Both the position numbers and the translations under genes were made by a program. DNA of 64,000 nt from Lacihabitans sp. CS3-21 (GTDB taxonomy: Bacteria; Bacteroidota; Bacteroidia; Cytophagales; Spirosomataceae), in contig NZ_RJUD01000002.1 of the NCBI RefSeq assembly GCF_024343675.1, forward strand, positions 186,001-250,000, read 5' to 3'. This document shows, piece after piece, positions 26,051 through 35,708 of this stretch. Under the pieces are notes generated by a model. It did no database searches. It saw nothing but the letters and a program-made list of their open reading frames with translations, and was not told the origin of the DNA. Every line of letters starts with the position of its first letter. Position 1 is the first letter of the stretch.

Positions 26051-26977
26051 ATGAAATCACTTAGGGTAATAATTTTAGTTCTTTTTGGCTTTCAAATTAA
26101 TTGTTTTGCTCAAAAACCACTTTCAAAAGGTGAACATTTTGCAAAAATCAATGGGCTGAAACTACATTATGTGATCTCGGGTAAAGGGCCACTTTGCATT
26201 TTTCCTACGCCGGGATGGGGGCCTAATCTGGATGCTTACAAAAATTCCATGCCCGACCTTGAAAAAACCTTCACAGTAGTGTGGTTGGATACCCGAGCCT
26301 CAGGCCTTTCTGAGGGTTCTGACAAACCCGAAGATTACCAAACCGATGATTTTATTGAGGACATGGAGCAACTTCGAATACACCTAAAACAAGATAAAGT
26401 CTGGATAGCTGGGCACTCCATGGGCGGTTGGCAGGTATTAAATTATGGCATAAAATACAATAAGAATCTAAAAGGTATTATTGCCATAGCTGCATTTGCA
26501 GGGATGGATCAAGTAGCTCAAAAAGAATATGTTAAAGCCATTAAAAAGCGTAGTTCAGAACCTTATTTTGCCGCTGGGTCTAAGATGCTAATGGGTCAAG
26601 ATACCACAAAACGATCTCTAAACGAGGAGATGGGCTATATCATGCCCTTCTATTTTCATGACCAAGCCAATTTACCCAAATTCATGGCAGTAGAGAATGT
26701 ACAGCTTAGCCAAAAAGCCTGGGACATGACTTCAAAAGGAGGCTTAGGCTCAGAGCAAATTCTGGACTTGTTACCAAAAATCACAGTTCCTACTTTGGTT
26801 TTGGTGGGCGATGATGACTTTATCTGTGATCAAGTTTCACACGCTAGTCGTATCCACAAAGCGATAAAAAATTCTCAACTATCGGTAATCAAAAACGCAG
26901 GACATTTTATTTGGATAGAACAACCCGAAGCATTTTTTGGAGAAATTAATAATTGGATGAAAAAACAAAAACTATGA
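26051..26977 (+). CDS. Exported alpha/beta hydrolase
   Basis: 308 aa with a signal peptide (to INCFAQ). The alpha/beta hydrolase fold shows the nucleophile elbow GHSMGG (Ser123), an acid in VGDDDF and the catalytic His in NAGHFIWIEQPEAF. The oxyanion region is PTPGWGP. Like proline iminopeptidases and lipases of this class, the substrate cannot be read from sequence. It is extracytoplasmic. Its stop overlaps the next start by 4 nt (ATGA), so it is translated together with the Cys-repeat protein downstream. Confidence 0.85.
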   Translation: MKSLRVIILVLFGFQINCFAQKPLSKGEHFAKINGLKLHYVISGKGPLCIFPTPGWGPNLDAYKNSMPDLEKTFTVVWLDTRASGLSEGSDKPEDYQTDDFIEDMEQLRIHLKQDKVWIAGHSMGGWQVLNYGIKYNKNLKGIIAIAAFAGMDQVAQKEYVKAIKKRSSEPYFAAGSKMLMGQDTTKRSLNEEMGYIMPFYFHDQANLPKFMAVENVQLSQKAWDMTSKGGLGSEQILDLLPKITVPTLVLVGDDDFICDQVSHASRIHKAIKNSQLSVIKNAGHFIWIEQPEAFFGEINNWMKKQKL

Positions 26978-28068
26978 AAACTAAACTTTATCTCTCAGTA
27001 TTAATCTTATTATTATCAATAAGATACGCTTATGCTCAAAACACTACTCTTACTCCTCAAGGGGTGATGTTTCCACAAATGAGTACTGTTCAGATTAATG
27101 CTTTAACTGGTCAAGCAAAAGGCACAATGGTATTTGACAATAGCCTGAATCAAATGAAATATTGGGACGGAACAGCTTGGCAATCGGTGAACAATAGTGG
27201 CTCAAGTGGAGCTTGGCAAAGTTTGGGTATAAATCAGTTTAGTACCAATTCAGGGAATATAGGTATTGGTACTGACAACCCAACAAATAAACTAAGTGTT
27301 CAGACGGTTAATGATTCTTATGGAATAATACATTCAAGTGGAGGAATTGAATTAGGAACCTATGTTGGAGGAAGTGCTGGTTGGATAGGGACCAAAAGTA
27401 ATAATTCATTGGTAATACATACAAACAATGGTCAGAATCAATCCATAGTACTGCCTACAGGACAATGGGGAATTGGAACAAACAACCCTAATCCAACAGC
27501 ACAATTAGAAGTTTATTCAATTAATAAAGGATTTTTGCCACCCAGATTAACTTTAACGGCTTCAGATTCTCCAAATCCAATTGCCTCAACGCCTTCTGAT
27601 GGGACTATTGTTTACAACAATAATGCAACTGCCTTAAGCGGTGTAGGACTTTATATGTGGAAAGGCATTGGTTGGGTAAAAGTTACTACTGAAACTTGTC
27701 CTGCTGCTTATACAAACTGTAATAATAACTGTGTTAATCTAAATTCGGATAATAACAATTGTAGAGCATGTGGAGCTGTTTGTCCGGGTCAATTAACTTG
27801 TATCAACGGGAATTGTGCTTGTCCTCCAGGTTTTACAAACTGTAATAATAATTGTGTTAATCTAAATTCGGATAATAATAATTGTAATGCGTGTGGAACT
27901 GTTTGTCCTGGTCAGTTAACTTGTGTAAACGGAAGTTGCGGTTGTCCAGTAGGATATGTGAAATGTGGAAATAATTGTGTTTTGACAAGTAATGATCAAA
28001 ATAATTGTGGAGCATGTGGTAATGTATGCCCTACTGGTAAAGTCTGCGTTAATGGAAGCTGTCAGTAA
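26974..28068 (+). CDS. Secreted fibre-like protein with three Cys-rich repeats
   Basis: 364 aa. The ATG at 26974 (MKTKLYLSVLILLLSIRYAYA) gives a clear signal peptide and a 4-nt overlap with the hydrolase; the longer in-frame form lies inside that gene. Residues about 25-75 repeat the fibre-type module (PQMSTVQINALTGQAKGTMV, MKYWDGTAWQSV), and a second copy lies near 175-235 (GFLPPRL, YMWKGIGWVKV). The C-terminus holds three 41-residue Cys-rich units, for example NCVNLNSDNNNC.ACG and CVNGSC, similar to Stig1-like Cys repeats of other secreted bacterial proteins. Likely a surface protein stabilised by disulfides. Function unknown. Confidence 0.65.
   Translation: MKTKLYLSVLILLLSIRYAYAQNTTLTPQGVMFPQMSTVQINALTGQAKGTMVFDNSLNQMKYWDGTAWQSVNNSGSSGAWQSLGINQFSTNSGNIGIGTDNPTNKLSVQTVNDSYGIIHSSGGIELGTYVGGSAGWIGTKSNNSLVIHTNNGQNQSIVLPTGQWGIGTNNPNPTAQLEVYSINKGFLPPRLTLTASDSPNPIASTPSDGTIVYNNNATALSGVGLYMWKGIGWVKVTTETCPAAYTNCNNNCVNLNSDNNNCRACGAVCPGQLTCINGNCACPPGFTNCNNNCVNLNSDNNNCNACGTVCPGQLTCVNGSCGCPVGYVKCGNNCVLTSNDQNNCGACGNVCPTGKVCVNGSCQ
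27712..28065 (+). repeat. Tandem 123-nt repeats encoding Cys-rich units
   Basis: Units start near 27712, 27835 and 27958, exactly 123 nt (41 codons) apart. The first two are nearly identical at DNA level for long stretches (AACTGTAATAATAA.TGTGTTAATC); the third is diverged. The high identity of units one and two suggests recent duplication or recombination within the gene. Confidence 0.8.
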
Positions 28069-28273
28069 ATTTGGAAAATGGTTTATCGAAATTACTTCTT
28101 TCTTATTTGATTTTTAATTGACATTTTCTCAAAATAATATAATTGAAAATTTCCTTAAGATTTAATTAAGGTAATAAACTTAGACTGGCTTCTAAATTTG
28201 GGTAAAACCAAGATTATCGCCTAGATGTGGCAAAGCCTAAGAATAAATTGATAAGAATTAAGATAATAAAGCC

Positions 28274-28651
28274 ATGGACAATTTCTTAAACATACAAAAG
28301 CCAAATATCGAAAACGGACTCATAAGTGTAAGATTGAATGGAAGAATTAATTTCATCAAAACCAGTGACTTAATACTATTAACCAGTGATTTGAATTATA
28401 CTGAAATGCATTTGGTTGGGGGCAAAAAAATTGTCTCCTCTCGTACCCTGTTACTTTTTGAAGGGGCCTTAAAACCCGATCAAAATTTCATTAGAGCCAA
28501 CCGAAGCCAACTCATCAATGTCAATCATATCCAAAATCTGATTTTCTCTCAAAAATCTAAAAGAATTTTGCTTAGTAACGGCGAAATCATTGCTGTCTCA
28601 AGAAGGAAATTCCCTATGGTTGAAAATCATTTAAAATCTACAAGGCTATGA
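28274..28651 (+). CDS. Stand-alone LytTR DNA-binding protein
   Basis: 125 aa with only a LytTR domain (about 20-120: KTSDLILLTSDLNYTEMHL, FIRANRSQLINVNHIQNL). There is no receiver domain, so it is not a conventional response regulator. Its stop overlaps the start of the downstream GH5-like gene (ATGA), making a regulator-enzyme pair. An inverted repeat CCTTAA...TTAAGG lies about 110 nt upstream and could be an autoregulatory site (inference). Confidence 0.85.
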   Translation: MDNFLNIQKPNIENGLISVRLNGRINFIKTSDLILLTSDLNYTEMHLVGGKKIVSSRTLLLFEGALKPDQNFIRANRSQLINVNHIQNLIFSQKSKRILLSNGEIIAVSRRKFPMVENHLKSTRL

Positions 28652-31584
28652 AAAATTTTTTACTTTTTTGTTTGCTTTTTGTAATACAACAAGCCACGGC
28701 CCAAAAATTGGCTGTGCCATATTATGCGACCTCAGAAGTTAAATTTTACGATATAAGCAATGCCCCGGCTGATTTGTTAGGAACCTTAAACACCACAGTT
28801 TCTGGTATTAGTTATAAACCCAACTGTATTGCGTTTTATAACAATGAAATGTTAGTAGGCTATGACGAACCCTCTGCAGATGGCTTTTTACACTACAAAG
28901 GGGTGGTGGTATCTGCAGGAATAGTAACTTACACTTCTGTTGAAAAAGTCCTAACAGGTCGAGTGACTACAGAAATAGCGGTAAATCCAGCTAATGGAAC
29001 ATTATATGTTGCTTGTGGTTTTGGAAGTTCTAAACGTAGAGTCCTTAAAATGGCACGCGATGTAACTGGATCCTATGGCAGCTCTACTGGAATATTTCAA
29101 AATACACCTGTAGTAAAAAACAGTCAAACCTATTCTGGAATGGGTGGAATAACCCGTAATGCCTCTGGTGATATATTTGTGACGGATCTTTCTGACAATC
29201 GAATATTGAAATGGTCTGGTGACAATACTTTGGCTCAGCCAACGCAGTTTTTGTGTAGCACAGATGCCAATTCAATACTGTGCAACGATGTCTTTAGTAA
29301 TACCGATAATCAATCTGCAAAGTTGTTTTCATTGCCAGAAGGCTTGGCACTAGATACCAATGGCAATCTGTGGTTTGCCAATAACAACGATGGGTATTCG
29401 CCCTCAATTGACGTAAATGATGGTTCCTTGGTAAAGCTAAGAAGTAATTTGATATCCCAAAATTTGGCTGGGTTTCAAATAACAATCGCAAATGTAGATG
29501 CCACCATTTATTCGAAAGCTGGGGCAAAATTTGGCGGCTTGTGCCGTATAGGAAACTTTATATATGCAAGCGATCAGGGCAATGGCAAAGTTTGGAAATT
29601 TGATCCAGGTGATGGAAGCTTTACTGATATTGGCATTTCTGCTACCTATCCCGGAAATGGCCAATGTGCCGAACCCTCAGCTTCAATTTTTCCTTCGTTT
29701 ACGATTGTAAGTTGTGCCTATCCAAACTTTGGAGGCACTGTGGTTAGGCTTGGCAATCAAACAAGTGTAAGTATAAGAGCAAGCATTGATGTTGACGCTC
29801 CTGGAGATATTACAATTAATGTAAGCGGGACCAATTTCTCGGGTACCGCCACCCAAAATTTTGAAAATGTTGGTTTACAAACTATATTTATCAATGTTAA
29901 TTATGATGGTTTAGGTACTGCAGGCACCAAAACATTAAATATAAGTTCCCCAAGTCCAAATGTAGGTACTTGTAGTTTGACCATTCCAGTATATGATTCT
30001 TTTTTTACTTTTGGAGATTGTGAATCAAGCTTAATAGAAGGAACATTTACCCAAAATGTGGCCGCCACACATAACATTACCTTGCCAATAACCGTGACAA
30101 AAGCTGGAGCCACCACTTTTAATGTCATTTCTCAAGAATTTTCTGGAAGTCTAACAACTAGTTTGACTTTAGGTCAAACAAGCGTAATTATTCCAATAAC
30201 TTATACCCCAACAAATTCAGGAAATACATCTGAAACTTTAACATTTGCGAGTAATGAAGCTTCTGGGGCATACCCTACTTTACCAGGATTTTGTTATAGC
30301 AGCATACAGTTATTGGTGCCAAATTTACCATGTCCCGAACTTTTAACTTTACCTTTAGATGATGCTTCCGCAACGCTGATAAATTCAGGGAATAAAACTT
30401 ATTTAGCACAAAAAATTGTAGCGAATAACTCGGAAATTACAGGAAGTGCCAAAGTAGTTTTTTCTGCAGAAAAATCAATAACCTTAATGCCCGGATTTAA
30501 TGCAGGCAATCAAGCTGTTTTTACAGCTCATATTGCGAATTGTCCCAACAACAATCCTCCAGCAGCCAACATGTATATTCATGGAAGAGATTTGTTTGAT
30601 TCCAATCACCAAAAGTTTGTTCCAATCGGCATCAATTACCCAACAGATTATTGGCAATTTTCAGGAAATAATGAATACATAGATGAGTTTGATAAAACCG
30701 GGGCCAATACAGCCAGAATTGTTTGGTTTCAAAATGCAGTGCCAGGTACTTCCCACACCGATGCTGATCTCAACACCTTGATTACCAAATTTTCGGCCAA
30801 GAAAATCGTTTCAGTTGTAACGCTCTGGAATGGCTATATCAATGACCCCAATCAACTCAATACACCAAATGGTTATGCCGCTTGGTGGACCAATCCAGCT
30901 AGGGTAAGTATGTTAAATGCCCACAAGAAATACTTGATTATCAATATTATAAATGAGCTTGGCTTCGGAAGGGGATTTGCATATGATTCCAACATACCTT
31001 CAGATGTTACTGCTTTTACAAATTGGAAAAATCAATACAAAACGGCTATCACAAGTATAAGGAATGCAGGTCTCAAGGTGCCATTGATGATCGATGCACC
31101 CATTGGTGGCACAAGTTTGAAAGTTATTAATCTTGCAGCCGCTGAGCTTCTAGCCCATGATCCAGAACATAACATAATATTCAGTGTACATGCTTACTGG
31201 GCTGAAGATGACCAAACTTCTGAGATTAATGCGGCAGTAAACAACAATGTACCACTTATTTTTGGTGAAGTGGCCAATAAACAGTTGGGAGCGGATGATT
31301 GGAACACCGTGCCTGCTACAGGATACTCAGAGTGCTATTATGGTATTGATGGAACGTCTATTGAGCATTCTGCACCCTCAGGTTTCAATTATAAAAGTCT
31401 TTTGCCTACTCTTAAGTCAAATGCTATTGGATGGTTAGGTTGGGAATGGCTCAATGATGGTTGTCCAGCTAGGAATTTTACCACAAATGGAAATTTTAGC
31501 ACACTCACCACGTTTGGTTCTGATATGGTCAATAATGCTTCCTATGGAATGAAAAATATAGCAATAAAAAGCAATGCATTTTAA
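28648..31584 (+). CDS. Secreted propeller / 3-coathanger / GH5-like glycoside hydrolase
   Basis: 978 aa. Signal peptide to ATAQ. Residues about 20-350 form an NHL/SMP-30-like repeat region (GMGGITRNASGDIFVTDLSD, LPEGLALDTNGNLWFANN). Two Ig-like segments follow (about 360-555). A 3-coathanger domain occupies about 562-630, here internal rather than C-terminal. The C-terminal (about 642-978) is a GH5-type cellulase-superfamily barrel with acid/base Glu770 in IINELG and nucleophile Glu874 in LIFGEVAN. The substrate may be a beta-mannan or beta-glucan, but this cannot be decided. Translation is coupled to the LytTR regulator. Confidence 0.8.
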   Translation: MKNFLLFCLLFVIQQATAQKLAVPYYATSEVKFYDISNAPADLLGTLNTTVSGISYKPNCIAFYNNEMLVGYDEPSADGFLHYKGVVVSAGIVTYTSVEKVLTGRVTTEIAVNPANGTLYVACGFGSSKRRVLKMARDVTGSYGSSTGIFQNTPVVKNSQTYSGMGGITRNASGDIFVTDLSDNRILKWSGDNTLAQPTQFLCSTDANSILCNDVFSNTDNQSAKLFSLPEGLALDTNGNLWFANNNDGYSPSIDVNDGSLVKLRSNLISQNLAGFQITIANVDATIYSKAGAKFGGLCRIGNFIYASDQGNGKVWKFDPGDGSFTDIGISATYPGNGQCAEPSASIFPSFTIVSCAYPNFGGTVVRLGNQTSVSIRASIDVDAPGDITINVSGTNFSGTATQNFENVGLQTIFINVNYDGLGTAGTKTLNISSPSPNVGTCSLTIPVYDSFFTFGDCESSLIEGTFTQNVAATHNITLPITVTKAGATTFNVISQEFSGSLTTSLTLGQTSVIIPITYTPTNSGNTSETLTFASNEASGAYPTLPGFCYSSIQLLVPNLPCPELLTLPLDDASATLINSGNKTYLAQKIVANNSEITGSAKVVFSAEKSITLMPGFNAGNQAVFTAHIANCPNNNPPAANMYIHGRDLFDSNHQKFVPIGINYPTDYWQFSGNNEYIDEFDKTGANTARIVWFQNAVPGTSHTDADLNTLITKFSAKKIVSVVTLWNGYINDPNQLNTPNGYAAWWTNPARVSMLNAHKKYLIINIINELGFGRGFAYDSNIPSDVTAFTNWKNQYKTAITSIRNAGLKVPLMIDAPIGGTSLKVINLAAAELLAHDPEHNIIFSVHAYWAEDDQTSEINAAVNNNVPLIFGEVANKQLGADDWNTVPATGYSECYYGIDGTSIEHSAPSGFNYKSLLPTLKSNAIGWLGWEWLNDGCPARNFTTNGNFSTLTTFGSDMVNNASYGMKNIAIKSNAF

Positions 31585-31729
31585 GCATGTTTAGAGGACT
31601 ATTTTTGATTTTAACCTTTGAAAATGACTAAAAAGATGATTTTGCCAAAATTAAGAAATCTAAATTTTAGAATTGCAAAGTTTTAAGGTAAATTAGCCTG
31701 ATATTAAGTGCATTTTTTAGGTAGCTCAA

Positions 31730-32593
31730 ATGAAAATTCCATTTTACAAAAAGCTCATTCCAAGGTCAATCAGATTAAATATATTGAAAGGTCAGATAGT
31801 TGAAAACCTCGAAAACAGGGATTTGAACGCTGAAGAGCAAGAGGTTTTAACTTTTTTAAAATCCCATTCACTACATATTTTTCCGTATAATTTTCCGGAA
31901 AAATATAAGCCGAAGGATATTTTAATAGAAAAAGATTCTGAAAAAGGCCTTCTTTATACACTTTGGGAAGGTAAGAAATTATATTTCAAAAACGGTCATC
32001 AGAGGAAAAAAGCACAAGTTTATTTCAATAGTTTATTATTGGAGCAAGATCCACTTTCTCCCCATCGCTATCTGACCGAAAATTTTGACGTGCATGCAGG
32101 CGATGTAATAGTAGATGTTGGTGCTGCTGAAGGTAATTTTTCCTTGAGTGTAATTGAAAAAGTCAAGAAGGTTTATATTTTTGAAGTCGAAAAAGACTGG
32201 ATAAAAGCTCTTGAAGCTACTTTTGAGCCATGGAAAGAGAAAGTAGAAATTGTTCAGAAATATGTATCTGATGAAGATACAATAGATTCTATAAAATTGG
32301 ATACTTTTTTTAATAATGGACAAACGGTAAATTTCATTAAAGCAGATGTGGAAGGAGCAGAAGCTCAAGTAGTAAATGGTGCCGCGGGATTAATTAAATC
32401 TCAATCAAATCTGAAAATTGCAGTTTGTACCTACCATCGTCAATCAGATGCCGAAGAATTGGATAAGTTATTGAAAAATAAGGGCTTCGTTAATCACTTT
32501 TCTGACAAATACATGATTTTTCACTATGGTAAATCAAATGTCGTTAAACCCCCATATTTGAGAAAAGCTGTTTTAAGAGGAATAAAAGCTTAA
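31730..32593 (+). CDS. FkbM-family methyltransferase
   Basis: 287 aa. The SAM-binding motif VIVDVGAAEGNFSLS is followed by VYIFEVEKDW, and the FkbM motif NFIKADVEGAEAQVVNGA is clear. FkbM enzymes methylate hydroxyl groups of natural products and surface glycans. The next gene is a GT2 glycosyltransferase (60 nt away), which fits modification of a surface polysaccharide. No signal or membrane segment, so it is cytosolic. Confidence 0.85.
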   Translation: MKIPFYKKLIPRSIRLNILKGQIVENLENRDLNAEEQEVLTFLKSHSLHIFPYNFPEKYKPKDILIEKDSEKGLLYTLWEGKKLYFKNGHQRKKAQVYFNSLLLEQDPLSPHRYLTENFDVHAGDVIVDVGAAEGNFSLSVIEKVKKVYIFEVEKDWIKALEATFEPWKEKVEIVQKYVSDEDTIDSIKLDTFFNNGQTVNFIKADVEGAEAQVVNGAAGLIKSQSNLKIAVCTYHRQSDAEELDKLLKNKGFVNHFSDKYMIFHYGKSNVVKPPYLRKAVLRGIKA

Positions 32594-32653
32594 ATATAAA
32601 TAGCCATCATTTATGTATTTTCATTCTTATTGCTTACCATATATTTGCCATAA

Positions 32654-33628
32654 ATGAATATTCTCTCAATCATTATAGTCAATTATAAAAGTTGGGGCAT
32701 TCTTAAAAGGAATCTTGATTTATTGGCGTCATATACGTTTGAAAAACTGTCTTTGGAAGTGATTGTGGTTGATAACTTTTCGAATGATGGCAATTTAGTA
32801 CCATTCCAATCAGATTTTCCCCAGTTTAATATAATCGAGAATACCGGAAACTGGGGTTTCGCCCATGGCTGCAATTTGGGAGCAAAACACGCCAATGGAG
32901 AGATTTTGTTATTCCTAAATCCAGATACTTTGGCTCCAAAAGAATCCTTGGAAAAGATGTTTTTTGCGTACAAGGAAAATCCACAAATCGGAATATTGAG
33001 TTGCAAACAATCCGAAAAACCATCTTCCTATCAAAAAATATCGCCAAGTATTTTTACACTTTTTGGGCTTCAAAGAAGTCTCTATAAGCTAATGTTTCCT
33101 CAAAAATTTAAAGAAACAAATTGCCAAACCTGCCAGTGTGAAGCCGTTTCACCCGACTGGATTTCAGGATCGGTCATTATGATTTCAAGAGCCTGGTATA
33201 ATAGGGTAGGAGGCTGGAATACAGACTATTGGATGTATTCTGAAGATGTAGAACTTTCAAAAAAGGTCAAGGATTCGGGAGGATTACTTCTACTTTTATG
33301 TAACGTAAATATTGTTCATGAACATGGAGGTGCGAGCAGAATTAATGTGGAAACATCGGCCTTAACTAAGACCGAAGTAATTATTTCGCAGCATGTTTAT
33401 ATTCAAAATAATTTCTCCCAAATTCAGAAAATTCCTAGCCAAATGCTTTTGATAATCAATACCTTGGTGTTCAAAAGCGTTTTAGGAATCATAGGTGTTT
33501 TTTTGTTTTTCTTACCCAAAGCCAGGGTTCAGTTTTTTATTCTTAAAAATTGTTTAAAGTATTATTTTTCAGCAATTATACACAGGACTTGGATAAGTCC
33601 AAAATCAGAAAAGTTTAACCAAAAATAA
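32654..33628 (+). CDS. GT2-family glycosyltransferase
   Basis: 324 aa. Opens with LSIIIVNYKSWGILKRNLDL, followed by VIVVDNFSNDG, NWGFAHGCNLGAKHANGE and the metal-binding LFLNPDT motif. The acceptor-side region includes WISGSVIMISR and SEDVELSKK. A hydrophobic segment near 265-290 may be a membrane anchor. The start MNILSIIIVNYKSW is typical of rhamnosyltransferase-like GT2 enzymes. Sugar and acceptor are unknown. It sits beside an FkbM methyltransferase. Confidence 0.9.
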   Translation: MNILSIIIVNYKSWGILKRNLDLLASYTFEKLSLEVIVVDNFSNDGNLVPFQSDFPQFNIIENTGNWGFAHGCNLGAKHANGEILLFLNPDTLAPKESLEKMFFAYKENPQIGILSCKQSEKPSSYQKISPSIFTLFGLQRSLYKLMFPQKFKETNCQTCQCEAVSPDWISGSVIMISRAWYNRVGGWNTDYWMYSEDVELSKKVKDSGGLLLLLCNVNIVHEHGGASRINVETSALTKTEVIISQHVYIQNNFSQIQKIPSQMLLIINTLVFKSVLGIIGVFLFFLPKARVQFFILKNCLKYYFSAIIHRTWISPKSEKFNQK

Positions 33629-33690
33629 AAACAGTTTAAACGCTTTTATTTGAAATGGTGTGTAATTAAATTTATAATTAATTAAATACT

Positions 33691-34089
33691 ATGGTGATGA
33701 ATTTCTCGGTTTCTGAAACTTTCCCTGCCTCGAGTCAAGATATTTATAAGGCTTGGCTTGATGGAGCGTCACATTCACTCATGACTGGTTCAAATGCCAC
33801 AGCAGGTAACAATGTTGGTGATAGTTTTACCTCGTTTGATGAATATGCCTGGGGAAAAAATCTTGAGCTTGTGCCCAATGAAAAAATTGTTCAGTCTTGG
33901 CGGACAACCGAATTCTCTGATAAAGAGGAAGATTCAATTATTGAGGTTTTGTTTGAAGAAAATGGTGAATTTACCAAAGTAATAATTAACCACAGTAAAT
34001 TGCCACCACACGGAAATACTTACAAGCAAGGCTGGATAGACTATTATTTTGAGCCAATGCAAGATTATTTTAAATTGAAAAAACCTTAA
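33691..34089 (+). CDS. SRPBCC (AHSA1-like) protein
   Basis: 132 aa. The START/AHSA1-like fold is suggested by FSVSETFPASSQDIYKAWLD, SFTSFDEYAWGKNLELVPNE, KIVQSWRTTEFSDKEEDSII and the C-terminal HGNTYKQGWIDYYFEPMQDY helix. Members bind hydrophobic ligands or act as Hsp90 co-chaperones; nothing here distinguishes these. It is cytosolic, with no obvious operon partner. Confidence 0.82.
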   Translation: MVMNFSVSETFPASSQDIYKAWLDGASHSLMTGSNATAGNNVGDSFTSFDEYAWGKNLELVPNEKIVQSWRTTEFSDKEEDSIIEVLFEENGEFTKVIINHSKLPPHGNTYKQGWIDYYFEPMQDYFKLKKP

Positions 34090-34180
34090 AACTAATTTTT
34101 GATAATGTTGATAGCAAAAAATCGACAAAGACGCTTATTACAAAAATATCATTCTTACATTTGGTAAAAAACTTCTTTAA

Positions 34181-35671
34181 ATGACAAAAAATCTTATAAA
34201 ATCGATTTTCTTAATCTGTTTCAGTACTTTTTCTTTTGCCCAAAAAAACTCGAAACTAACCGAATTCAAACTTTCACAAGCTGAGGCAGAGGCTCATATT
34301 AGATTTTTGGCTTCCGACGAAATGCTGGGTAGAAGGACAGGTGAAATCACGAACAACGTGGCGGCAAGATATATTTCAGAGCAGTTTAGATTAGCTGGCA
34401 TAAAACCCGCAGGGGGAAAGTCTGATTTTCTACAAAAAGTGCCTTTGGAGTTTTCAAAAGGGAGTAAAACAGGAGAAGTTTTTGCAGGAAAAGATACTTT
34501 GAAATCAGGCAAGGATTTTATAATGCTGAGCGGAAAAGCCGCCAAGTTGCAGAATATACCGGTCGTTTTTGTGGGATACGGATGGATAGACGATAAGCAA
34601 AATGATTACAAAGACATAGACGTAAAAGGTAAGATAGTGGTTTGTCAGTTCGGGATACCAAATAATGACAAGCCTTTTGAAAACATGACGGGTTCCACCA
34701 AGAAAGCCAAGTTTGCAGCTGATAATGGTGCTTTGGCTTTGGTTCAAGTGTACAATCTAAATTTCCCTTTTGCATCGATTGTTAGAAATTTTGGAGGTGA
34801 AAGACTCATGATGGCCTCAGGCATAAATTCTGATATACCTCACATATGGGTAAACAGCACTTTCATTAAGCAGTTTTCCAAGGAAAATCTAACTTCGATT
34901 GGCCTAAACGTAGGTGAAGTGGTAAAGAAATCTGTTCCAGCTTATAATGTGGTTGGTATAATTGAAGGTACAGATCCAAAACTCAAAAATGAATTTGTGG
35001 TTTTATCGGCACATTTCGACCACATAGGTGCGGGTAAAAGTTATGGAAAAGTGACTGAATCAGATACCATTTTTAACGGTACTCGCGACAACGCCATGGG
35101 TTCAACGGCTCTTTTGATGGCTGCAAAGTCATTTTCTGCCCAAAAACCTAAACGGTCAATTCTATTAATAGGCTACACAGGAGAGGAAATGGGTATGTTG
35201 GGCTCAAAATATTATGCCGAAAATCCACTTGTTCCTCTGAAACAATGTGTTTTTAACCTTAATAGCGATGGTGCTGGGTATAATGATTCCACAAAAGTGA
35301 CCATCAATGGACTTGACAGAACCGATGCCGAAGGAGATATCAAAACAGCCGCAAAAGCTTTTGGGATAGAAGCCATTAATGACCCAGCTCCTGAGCAAAA
35401 TTTATTTGATCGATCTGATAATGTGAGTTTAGCTGCCAAAGGAATTCCGGCACCAAACATGGCTCCGGGTTTTACTTCTTTTGATGCTGAAATTGGGAAA
35501 TACTACCACCAAGCAGCTGATAATCCTGAAAATATAAGTATGAGTTATTTGACTAAGTTCTGCAAAGTATATATTCATTCGGCTCGATTGATTGCCAACA
35601 GAGCCGCTGCTCCAAAATGGAAAGCGGGTGATAAATATGAAAAAATAGGGCAAGAATTGTATGGGAAGTAA
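34181..35671 (+). CDS. Exported M28-family zinc peptidase
   Basis: 496 aa with a signal peptide (to TFSFAQ). A PA-like insert (about 95-270) precedes the M28 catalytic core. Zinc and catalytic residues are visible in LSAHFDHIG, GTRDNAMGS, GYTGEEMGMLGS, NLNSDGAG and a C-terminal YYHQAADNPEN (His ligand). It is an aminopeptidase or carboxypeptidase acting outside the cytoplasm. Ends in a hairpin terminator shared with the convergent kinase gene. Confidence 0.92.
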   Translation: MTKNLIKSIFLICFSTFSFAQKNSKLTEFKLSQAEAEAHIRFLASDEMLGRRTGEITNNVAARYISEQFRLAGIKPAGGKSDFLQKVPLEFSKGSKTGEVFAGKDTLKSGKDFIMLSGKAAKLQNIPVVFVGYGWIDDKQNDYKDIDVKGKIVVCQFGIPNNDKPFENMTGSTKKAKFAADNGALALVQVYNLNFPFASIVRNFGGERLMMASGINSDIPHIWVNSTFIKQFSKENLTSIGLNVGEVVKKSVPAYNVVGIIEGTDPKLKNEFVVLSAHFDHIGAGKSYGKVTESDTIFNGTRDNAMGSTALLMAAKSFSAQKPKRSILLIGYTGEEMGMLGSKYYAENPLVPLKQCVFNLNSDGAGYNDSTKVTINGLDRTDAEGDIKTAAKAFGIEAINDPAPEQNLFDRSDNVSLAAKGIPAPNMAPGFTSFDAEIGKYYHQAADNPENISMSYLTKFCKVYIHSARLIANRAAAPKWKAGDKYEKIGQELYGK

Positions 35672-35681
35672 AAATAAATTT

Positions 35682-35708
35682 GGGCTTATTTTGATAAAAA
35701 TAATGCCC
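35682..35708. terminator. Bulged-stem terminator between convergent genes
   Basis: GGGC at 35682-35685 pairs with GCCC at 35705-35708, and TTATTTT pairs with AAAATAA, giving an 11-bp stem with one bulge and a GATA loop. It lies between the M28 stop and the FGGY kinase stop. Confidence 0.65.
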
